Source of the DNA: Gonatopus flavifemur
Taxonomy: Eukaryota > Arthropoda > Insecta > Hymenoptera > Dryinidae
Assembly: GCA_018340375.1 (NCBI GenBank)
Contig: JAFFJZ010000004.1
Span: 24,588,001 to 24,652,000, forward strand
Direction of reading: 5' to 3'
DNA length: 64,000 bases
Each line of letters begins with the position of its first letter. Position 1 is the first letter of the stretch. Shown one piece after another: positions 55,193-64,000 of the stretch. Both the position numbers and the translations under genes were made by a program. The notes beneath the pieces were generated by a model, which ran no database searches, had not been told where the DNA came from, and saw only the letters and a program-made list of their open reading frames with translations.

Positions 55193-58053
55193 TTATAATC
55201 TAACACTCTTCTTAGAGAAAGCCTTCCGGGCCGATTTTTTAAAGATTGATACTGACCCCGAAAAGAAATCAAGATCATCTTTATATGAGTTTGCCAAGCA
55301 ACAGATGCGGTTGACTGGATCAGAATAAAAATAATGTGAAGTGGACATCAGAATATTGAAAAGCGAAGGCTTTCGTAGAGTTCTAGATGGTATATTGAAG
55401 TTTAAAAGGAAGAGTAGTTCAGGACAGCTGATTTGACCATCAATGATTTTGAAAATGAAAACGAGATCGTCAACCAACCTGAGAGCTTCAAGCGTGGTCA
55501 TGTCAAACGATCTCATGAACGGTCCATAATCATGGCAGGACACGGCCATGGGAGTGAAATTTTTAAAAGCTAAGAAACGCAAAAACTTGTGCTGAACTCT
55601 CTCAATCAGTTTACAATATTTATCTTGTTGAGGCGGCCAGATCTGGGACGCATATTCTAAATTAGGTCTGACAAGAGCATTGTATAGTGTCAAGAGTGTT
55701 GAGGGTTCTTTGAAGTCTTTAGACATACGCTTCAGGAATCCGAGTTGCTTCATAGCCGTATTAACCATATTTTGATAATGCATAGTGAAATTGAATTTAG
55801 AATCAATTATAGTCCCTAAATCATGCATACTCTGAACAACCTCTAAGCTAGACTCGTTCAATTCATATGAGAACATGACTGGTTGCATCTTACGCGAAAG
55901 TCTCATTACTTTACACTTCGATATATTCAGTTGCAGTTTATTCAAGGCACACCATGATTCCAACCTATGCAAATCGGATTGAAATGCGATGACATCAGCG
56001 TATGATAAGATTCTCAAGAATAATTTCAAATCATCCGCGAAAAGTAAAAATTTAACATGCTTAGAATTGTCACCAATATCATTAATAAACAAAATAAATA
56101 GCAATGGGCCTAAATGCGACCCTTGCGGAACACCTGATTGTACATTGATAGACCTTGAGATGAAATTCTTAACCTTAACAGTTTGAGTTCTATTCGTAAG
56201 ATAGCTTCTCATCCAATTAAGAATATTTCCACGGAAACCAAGGCGGTATAATTTAGATAAGAGAATATTATGATCTACAGTATCAAGGCTTTTGTGAAAT
56301 CAGTATAAACTGTATCTACCTGACCGTTATTATCCAAAACTCTTGATACATAGTTACAATGAATAGCCAAGTTGGTGATAGTTGAACAACCAGGCATAAA
56401 ACCATGTTGCATATCCGAAATGACGCCAGAAAACAGTGGAGATATTATATCAGTTACCAAGCTTTCAAATAGTTTGGGAATTGCACTTATGATAGATATT
56501 GGCCTGTAATTTTTCACATCTGCTCTGCAACCAGCCTTAAAAATCGGCGAGACCAAACTATTTTTCCAGCGGGTAGGAAAATGACCAGAAGATAAGGAGG
56601 CGTTGAAAATCAACCACAGTGGTCGTGATAATATGTAGCTGCAGGATTTCAAAAACAAAGGGGGAATCCCATCATCGCCAGGACCCTTATTGATATCCAA
56701 AGAGTTGATTCCCATAAGCACCGTTCCAATGTTGATATAGAGATCAGAGATATCCAAATCAGAATTGGATTCTAAATTAGGAGTCAGATCATTGTGAGAA
56801 ACATAAACAGATTCAAAGTGAGCAGCGAACAAGTCAGCAATTTCACGCCCAGAGGTAACTGAGATTCCATCCATAACCATTTTACCCGGAATACCATTGT
56901 CGGATCGACGAGAATTGACATAGTTCCAAAAGCCTTTGATACTATGAGGAATTTGCAATTCCGTTGAGCGAACATAATCATTATAACACTTATCCACTAA
57001 TTTTTCACATTGAGCACGCAAATCAGAGAAAACATGATAATCTTGTATCCGATTATATTTCTTATACATACAATGTGCTTCTTCCTTGGCACGTATCAGA
57101 TCGATCAACTGTTTAGAAAACCATCTAGGGTATTTGGAATCACGAGAATAACATTTAGGAACGTACAAATCAATTGCGTGATTCATAATCTCATACAAGC
57201 ACTCAACCGCATCATCAATAGTCAAAACACTAAGTAATGAATCCTAAGAGATTTGATTGAAAAAATTTCGAATTGCAGTATAATCACCCAAATTGAAATT
57301 GTAACGAAAAATATTATCTCGCGGAAGATAATTAATTGAAACCACATCCAGTATAGAAAGAAGAGGTGGATGATATTTATCACAGGTGAGAAGAGACTCA
57401 GCAGGTAATGTTGTCACTACAGAACTGTCATTTGTAAATAACAGATCAAGCATAATACCAAAATCATTACATATATCATTCTTCAAGGATAAATTTAAGA
57501 AGTTAAAATATTCACAGACAAATTGTATCGACAGCATTTCATTACACGTTGCACCGGGAATTATGTCACATGATAAATTTGCACTAGTTAAACGCCAAGA
57601 AGCATGTGGTAGATTATAATCACCATATAGATAAAAAGAGAGATCCTGATTGGCACTCAAAATAGCTTCCACACTCTTACAATGATCTTCATAAAGATGC
57701 GCAGATGATGATGGCGGAATATAGACGGCTCCAAAAATCGATTCCGAAGAACCCATCCTAACTTTTATAAACAAATGTTCAACATTTGAGTGCTCATCGA
57801 TTAATTCAGAACTCGAGATGCCATGTTTCACTGCTATCAAGACTCCTCCTCCCCTCTCACAATGACTATTCAGTAGAGATCTATCCTTTCTGTATACAGT
57901 GTAACTGTGCAAGCCGATTTCCGTTGATAAAATTTTATCAGAAAGCCAAGTTTCCGATAAAATGATGATGTCATAGCGATCGACAGAGGCTGCGACTGCA
58001 CAATGAAGCGCATTTAGTTTAGTACGAAGGTCGCGGACATTTTGATAGTACAC
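55193..58053 (-). pseudogene. LINE ORF2: endonuclease and reverse transcriptase, two lesions
   Basis: Endonuclease part 58053-57244 (YYQNVRDLRTKL, LSETWL, YGDYNLPH). A TAG at ~57244 sits in the same frame, which continues in 57225-56275 with the RT fingers (KGPGDDGIPP, NYRPISII). Near 56288 a base is missing in the segment VYTDFTKA, shifting to 56212-55193 with SGVPQGSHLGPLLF and the catalytic FADD (56030-56041). Motifs fit the CR1/jockey group. Confidence 0.8.
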
Positions 58054-58064
58054 TAGAGGGCGGG

Positions 58065-58803
58065 TTACAGGTTTTTTTGTGATGATGAGTGACGAGTCTT
58101 ATTTAATGGAACAATTTTCGGGACACCATTTACATATCTAATCGTCTGAGATGGATCGTTTAGGTCTTTCAGACGATCCCGGAGACTGTTTAAGTGAGCC
58201 CGTTGACGAGGAGTACGATCAAGAGAAAATTTCACCGGACCCCTGTAGGCAGACTTCCCTCTGATGATATCCAACGGTGTACTGCTGGAGGGGAAAGTCA
58301 CACATAAGGGACGATTTTTGTTTTTATCACTATTGGGTCTGCCTATACGACGAATATGTATACCGTCATAGGAGTCAGGTTTAATTTCCGCTAGGACTTT
58401 TTTAACCTCAGCAGTCTCAGAAGGCCCCGATGAGCCCTTCTCAGAAATATTAAACACAATGATATTGAATGACCGACTCCGCCGATCCTCCAGTTCACTG
58501 GAAAATTCTTCTTCGTCAAGTGAAGTCTTTGGAAGATCATAGCTATTAGATCTACCAGTTTCAAGCATAGAAACTCTCGTATTCAAATTAGAAACTGTGG
58601 TCGTCAATTCATCGATCCTAGCATTGAATTTATTTAATTTGTCATTTGAAACAGAAATTTCACTTTTGATAATCGCACGAATGTTTGACAACAACACAGA
58701 GTCACATTCCTCGCTTTGTAGAGATGACAGAGCGGGTGTTCTCAACGTCTCACAATCTAATGAAATTCCAGTATGCCATGGATGATTAGTTCTGATGAAA
58801 CAC
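58065..58803 (-). CDS. LINE ORF1, 5'-truncated
   Basis: About 245 codons with a coiled-coil-like N-terminal segment (KLNKFNARIDELTTTVSNLN) and a C-terminal RRM/CTD-like part (IHIRRIGRP, FSLDRTPRQRAHLNSLRDRL) typical of ORF1 in CR1-type LINEs. The apparent start codon lies at the junction with satellite DNA, so it is not the real start. The stop lies 12 nt before the ORF2 frame. Confidence 0.65.
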
Positions 58804-61800
58804 ATATCTGTTCACTCTTTGTACATTACGAGAAACTCTCGTAGAAACATCTGTAATGAGTATATATTTGGTTTTCCATTCTTTGTACATTACGAGTTTC
58901 TTCTCAAAAACTGTTGTAGAAACATCGGTCATCAAATTATATCTGTTCACTCTTTGTACATTACGAGTTTCTTCTCAAAAACTCTTGTAGAAACATCGGT
59001 CATCAAATTATATCTGTTCACTCTTTGTACATTACGAGTTTCTTTTCGAAAATTCTCGTAGAAACATCTGTAATGAGCATATATTTGGTTTTCCATTCTT
59101 TGTACATTACGAGTTTCTTCTCGAAAATTCTCGTAGAAACATCGGTCATCAAATTATATTTGTGCACTCTTTGTACATTACGAGTTTCTCCTCAGAAACT
59201 CTCGTAGAAACATCTGTAATGAGTATATATTTAGTTTGCCATTCTTTGCACATTCGAAAACTCTCGTAGAAAGATCAGTAATCAAATTATATTTGTTCAC
59301 TCTTGGTACATCACGAGTTTCTTTTCGAAAATTCTCGTAGAAATATCTGTAATAAGCATATATTTAGTTTTCCATTCTTTGTACATTACGAGTTTCTTTC
59401 CGAAAACTCTTGTAGAAACATCATTAATCGAATTATATCTGTTCACTCTTTGTACATTACAAGTTTCTTTTCAAAAATTCTCGTGGAAATATCTGTAATA
59501 AGCATATATTTGGTTCCCCATTCTTTGTACATTACGAGTTTCTGTTCGAAAACTCTCGTAGAAACAACAGTAATCAAATTATATCTGTTCACTCTTTGTA
59601 CATTACGAGTTTCTTCTCAGAAACTCTCGTAGAAACATCTGTAATGAGTATATATTTGGTTTTCCATTCTTTGTACATTGCGAGTTTCTTCTCAAAAACT
59701 GTTGTAGAAACATCGGTCATCAAATTATATCTGTTCACTCTTTGTACATTACGAGTTTCTTCTCAAAAACTCTTGTAGAAACATCGGTCATCAAATTATA
59801 TTTGTTCACTCTTTGTACATTACGAGTTCCTTTTCGAAAATTCTCGTAGAAAAATCGGTCATCAAATTATATCTGTTCACTCTTTGTACATTACAAATCT
59901 CTTTTCAAAAGCTCTCGTAGAAACATCTGTAATGAGCATATATTTGGTTCTCCATTCTTTGTACATTACGAGTTTCTTTCCGAAAACTCTTGTAGAAACA
60001 TCAGTAATCGAATTATATCTGTTCACTCTTTGTACATTACAAGTTTCTCCTCAGAAACTCTCGTAGAAACATCTGTAATGAGTATATATTTGGTTTTCCA
60101 TTCTTTGTACATTACGAGTTTCTTTTCGAAAACTCTTGTAGAAACATCAGTAATCGAATTATATCTGTTCACTCTTAGTACATTACAAGTTTCTCCTCAG
60201 AAACTCTCGTAGAAAAATCGGTCAACAAATTATATCTGTTCACTCTTTGTACATCACGAGTTTCTTTTCGAAAATTCTCGTAGAAACATCTGTAATGAGC
60301 ATATATTTGGTTCTCCATCCTTTGTACATTACGAGTTTCTTTTCGAAAACTCTGGTAGAAAGATCAGTAATCAAATTATATTTGTTAACTCTTTGTACAT
60401 TACAAGTTTCTTTTCAAAAACTCTCGTGGAAATATCTGTAATAAGCATATATTTGATTCCCCATTCTTTGTACATTACGAGTTTCTTCTCGAAAATTCTC
60501 GTAGAAACATCGGTCATCAAATTGTATTTGTTCACTCTTTGTACATCACGAGTTTCTTTTCAAAAACTCTCGTAGAAATATCTGTAATGAGCATATATTT
60601 GGTTTTCCATTCTCTGTACATTACGAGTTCCTTCTCGAAAATTCTCGTAGAAAAATCGGTCTACAAATTATATCTGTTCACTCTTTGTACATTACGAGTT
60701 TCTTTTCGAGAATTCTCGTAGAAACATCTGTAATGAGCATATATTTGGTTTTCCATTCTCTGTACATTACGAGTTCCTTCTCGAAAATTCTCGTAGAAAA
60801 ATCGGTCTACAAATTATATCTGTTCACTCTTTGTACATTACAAGTTTCTTTTCAAAAACTCTCGTGGAAATATCTGTAATAAGCATATATTTGGTTCCCC
60901 ATTCTTTGTACATTACGAGTTTCTTTCCGAAAACTCTCGTAGAAACATCTGTAATGAGTATATATTTGGTTTTCCATTCTTTGTACATTACGAGTTTCTT
61001 CTCAAAAACTGTTGTAGAAACATCGGTCATCAAATTATATCTGTTCACTCTTTGTACATTACGAGTTTCTTCTCAAAAACTCTTGTAGAAACATCGGTCA
61101 TCAAATTATATTTGTTCACTCTTTGTACATTACGAGTTCCTTTTCGAAAATTCTGGTAGAAAAATCGGTCATCAAATTATATCTGTTCACTCTTTGTACA
61201 TTACAAATCTCTTTTCAAAAGCTCTCGTAGAAACATCTGTAATGAGCATATATTTGGTTCTCCATTCTTTGTACATTACGAGTTTCTTCCCGAAAACTCT
61301 TGTAGAAACATCAGTAATCGAACTATATCTGTTCACTCTTTGTACATTACAAGTTTCTCCTCAGAAACTCTCGTAGAAACATCTGTAATGAGTATATATT
61401 TGGTTTTCCATTCTTTGTACATTACGAGTTTCTTTCCGAAAACTCTTGTAGAAACATCAGTAATCGAATTATATCTGTTCACTCTTAGTACATTACAAGT
61501 TTCTCCTCAGAAACTCTCGTAGAAACATCTGTAATGCGTATATATTTGGTTTTCCATTCTTTGTACATTGCGAGTTTCTTCTCAAAAACTGTTGTAGAAA
61601 CATCGGTCATCAAATTATATCTGTTCACTCTTTGTACATTACGAGTTTCTTCTCAAAAACTCTTGTAGAAACATCGGTCATCAAATTATATTTGTTCACT
61701 CTTTGTACATTACGAGTTCCTTTTCGAAAATTCTCGTAGAAAAATCGGTCATCAAATTATATCTGTTCACTCTTTGTACATTACAAATCTCTTTTCAAAA

Positions 61801-64000
61801 GCTCTCGTAGAAACATCTGTAATGAGCATATATTTGGTTCTCCATTCTTTGTACATTACGAGTTTCTTTCCGAAAACTCTTGTAGAAACATCAGTAATCG
61901 AATTATATCTGTTCACTCTTTGTACATTACAAGTTTCTCCTCAGAAACTCTCGTAGAAACATCTGTAATGAGTATATATTTGGTTTTCCATTCTTTGTAC
62001 ATTACGAGTTTCTTTCCGAAAACTCTTGTAGAAACATCAGTAATCGAATTATATCTGTTCACTCTTAGTACATTACAAGTTTCTCCTCAGAAACTCTCGT
62101 AGAAAAATCGGTCAACAAATTATATCTGTTCACTCTTTGTACATCACGAGTTTCTTTTCGAAAATTCTCGTAGAAACATCTGTAATGAGCATATATTTGG
62201 TTCTCCATCCTTTGTACATTACGAGTTTCTTTTCGAAAACTCTCGTAGAAAGATCAGTAATCAAATTATATTTGTTAACTCTTTGTACATTACAAGTTTC
62301 TTTTCAAAACTCTCGTGGAAATATCTGTAATAAGCATATATTTGATTCCCCATTCTTTGTACATTACGAGTTTCTTCTCGAAAATTCTCGTAGAAACATC
62401 GGTCATCAAATTGTATTTGTTCACTCTTTGTACATCACGAGTTTCTTTTCAAAACTCTCGTAGAAATATCTGTAATGAGCATATATTTGGTTTCCCATTC
62501 TTTGTACATTACGAGTTTCTTTTCGAAAACTCTTGTAGAAAGATCAGTACTCAAATTATATTTGTTCACTCTTTGTTCATCACGAGTTCCTTCTCGAAAA
62601 TTCTCGTAGAAACATCGGTCATCAAATTATATCTGTTCACTCTTTGTACATTACGAGTTTCTTTTCGAGAATTCTCGTAGAAACATCTGTAATGAGCATA
62701 TATTTGGTTTTCCATTCTCTGTACATTACGAGTTCCTTCTCGAAAATTCTCGTAGAAAAATCGGTCTACAAATTATATCTGTTCACTCTTTGTACATTAC
62801 AAGTTTCTTTTCAAAAACTCTCGTGGAAATATCTGTAATAAGCATATATTTGGTTCCCCATTCTTTGTACATTACGAGTTTCTTTCCGAAAACTCTCGTA
62901 GAAACATCTGTAATGAGTATATATTTGGTTTTCCATTCTTTGTACATTACGAGTTTCTTCTCAAAAACTGTTGTAGAAACATCGGTCATCAAATTATATC
63001 TGTTCACTCTTTGTACATTACGAGTTTCTTCTCAAAAACTCTTGTAGAAACATCGGTCATCAAATTATATTTGTTCACTCTTTGTACATTACGAGTTCCT
63101 TTTCGAAAATTCTGGTAGAAAAATCGGTCATCAAATTATATCTGTTCACTCTTTGTACATTACAAATCTCTTTTCAAAAGCTCTCGTAGAAACATCTGTA
63201 ATGAGCATATATTTGGTTCTCCATTCTTTGTACATTACGAGTTTCTTCCCGAAAACTCTTGTAGAAACATCAGTAATCGAACTATATCTGTTCACTCTTT
63301 GTCCATTACAAGTTTCTCCTCAGAAACTCTCGTAGAAACATCTGTAATGAGTATATATTTGGTTTTCCATTCTTTGTACATTACGAGTTTCTTTCCGAAA
63401 ACTCTTGTAGAAACATCAGTAATCGAATTATATCTGTTCACTCTTAGTACATTACAAGTTTCTCCTCAGAAACTCTCGTAGAAACATCTGTAATGCGTAT
63501 ATATTTGGTTTTCCATTCTTTGTACATTGCGAGTTTCTTCTCAAAAACTGTTGTAGAAACATCGGTCATCAAATTATATCTGTTCACTCTTTGTACATTA
63601 CGAGTTTCTTCTCAAAAACTCTTGTAGAAACATCGGTCATCAAATTATATTTGTTCACTCTTTGTACATTACGAGTTCCTTTTCGAAAATTCTCGTAGAA
63701 AAATCGGTCATCAAATTATATCTGTTCACTCTTTGTACATTACAAATCTCTTTTCAAAAGCTCTCGTAGAAACATCTGTAATGAGCATATATTTGGTTCT
63801 CCATTCTTTGTACATTACGAGTTTCTTTCCGAAAACTCTTGTAGAAACATCAGTAATCGAATTATATCTGTTCACTCTTTGTACATTACAAGTTTCTCCT
63901 CAGAAACTCTCGTAGAAACATCTGTAATGAGTATATATTTGGTTTTCCATTCTTTGTACATTACGAGTTTCTTTCCGAAAACTCTTGTAGAAACATCAGT
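58804..64000 (+). repeat. Satellite DNA, 146-bp dimer with ~1.9-2.0-kb higher-order repeats
   Basis: Alternating halves: one ~75 bp (ending ATATATTTGGTTTTCCATTC) and one ~71 bp (ending AAATTATATCTGTTCACTC). Both begin GTACATTACGAGTTTCTT and contain a near-palindrome TACGAG..TTTTCGAAAA..CTCGTA. Dimer spacing is 146 bp (60393, 60539, 60685, 60831). Sequence from 60685 onward recurs 1,959 bp later with few changes (60824/62783, 61194/63153, 61774/63733). An earlier block recurs at 1,890 bp (59884/61774, 60247/62137), and 61194/61774 shows a 580-bp sub-period. The array runs off the window. The many 60-121-residue ORFs on both strands are artefacts. Confidence 0.95.

Larger units (their letters stand above)
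55007..58803 (-). mobile_element. CR1/jockey-like LINE, 5'-truncated, 7-bp target duplication
   Basis: A 3,797-bp minus-strand element inserted into the 146-bp satellite. ATATCTG flanks both sides. The 3' end is a (AAATC)n tail (GATTT repeats at 55007-55028). The 5' end cuts into ORF1, so the copy was truncated during reverse transcription. The coding region has one nonsense codon and one single-base deletion, so it is young but inactive. Confidence 0.85.

Noticed and set aside
58804..64000. Repeated 60-121-residue ORFs on both strands
   Set aside because: By-products of the 146-bp satellite; identical reading frames recur at the dimer and higher-order periods on both strands.

Overview
The window looks like a repeat-dominated, AT-rich segment of a eukaryotic, most likely insect, nuclear genome. 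The signs are two LINE-type retrotransposons, a BEL/Pao element, a Ty3/gypsy-like gag-protease block, piggyBac and Mutator-like transposase remnants, several TIR miniature elements (MITEs), two tandem satellite families, and short ORFs interrupted by introns with GT..AG boundaries. I see no prokaryotic signals, no rRNA gene and no CRISPR array. The species cannot be told from the sequence alone; transposon content of this kind is common in insects.

Layout: 1-1.4 kb holds a hairpin-rich stretch and a hAT-like MITE with an 8-bp target duplication. 1.8-4.3 kb (minus) is a gag plus aspartic protease with ten CCHC knuckle positions and no reverse transcriptase after it. 5.0-6.0 kb (plus) has well-formed splice sites of an unknown spliced transcript. 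6.3-7.0 kb is a degenerate minisatellite. 7.27-8.68 kb is the most unusual part: a TATA/Inr core promoter, then four tandem stem-loops with a constant 18-nt loop and stems that differ in sequence but keep pairing, then a small unknown protein frame with a CX2C-X9-CX2C motif broken by one TAG and one TGA. 9.3-13.5 kb (minus) is a decayed LINE. 14.17-14.64 kb (plus) is a candidate two-exon gene for a small Arg/Gly-rich protein.

15.1-30.2 kb is one continuous ~162.5-bp satellite array (about 93 monomers) with higher-order organisation. Diverged relics of the same monomer lie just beyond its right edge. 30.2-42 kb is non-coding and repeat-rich: an Arg-rich exon-like frame at 32.5 kb, a tRNA-like box A/B remnant, an inverted relic of the second satellite, a possible spliced minus-strand non-coding transcript (36.4-37.6 kb), foldback elements and a ~270-bp tandem repeat.

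42.2-52.5 kb is a transposon graveyard: a piggyBac pseudogene, a BEL/Pao pseudogene, a young-looking MITE with 84-bp TIRs and a 10-bp target duplication, a Mutator-like transposase remnant, and a cluster of foldback MITEs, some nested. From 54.5 kb to the right edge lies a second satellite (146-bp dimer of ~75- and ~71-bp halves) with ~1.9-2.0-kb higher-order repeats. It is split by a 5'-truncated CR1/jockey-like LINE (55,007-58,803) that carries a 7-bp target duplication of satellite sequence.

Most genes here are selfish elements and do not form a shared pathway. The two satellite arrays with internal dyads suggest heterochromatin (pericentromeric or similar). The best candidates for undescribed biology are the covarying tandem stem-loops with their adjacent ORFs, and the small spliced genes.
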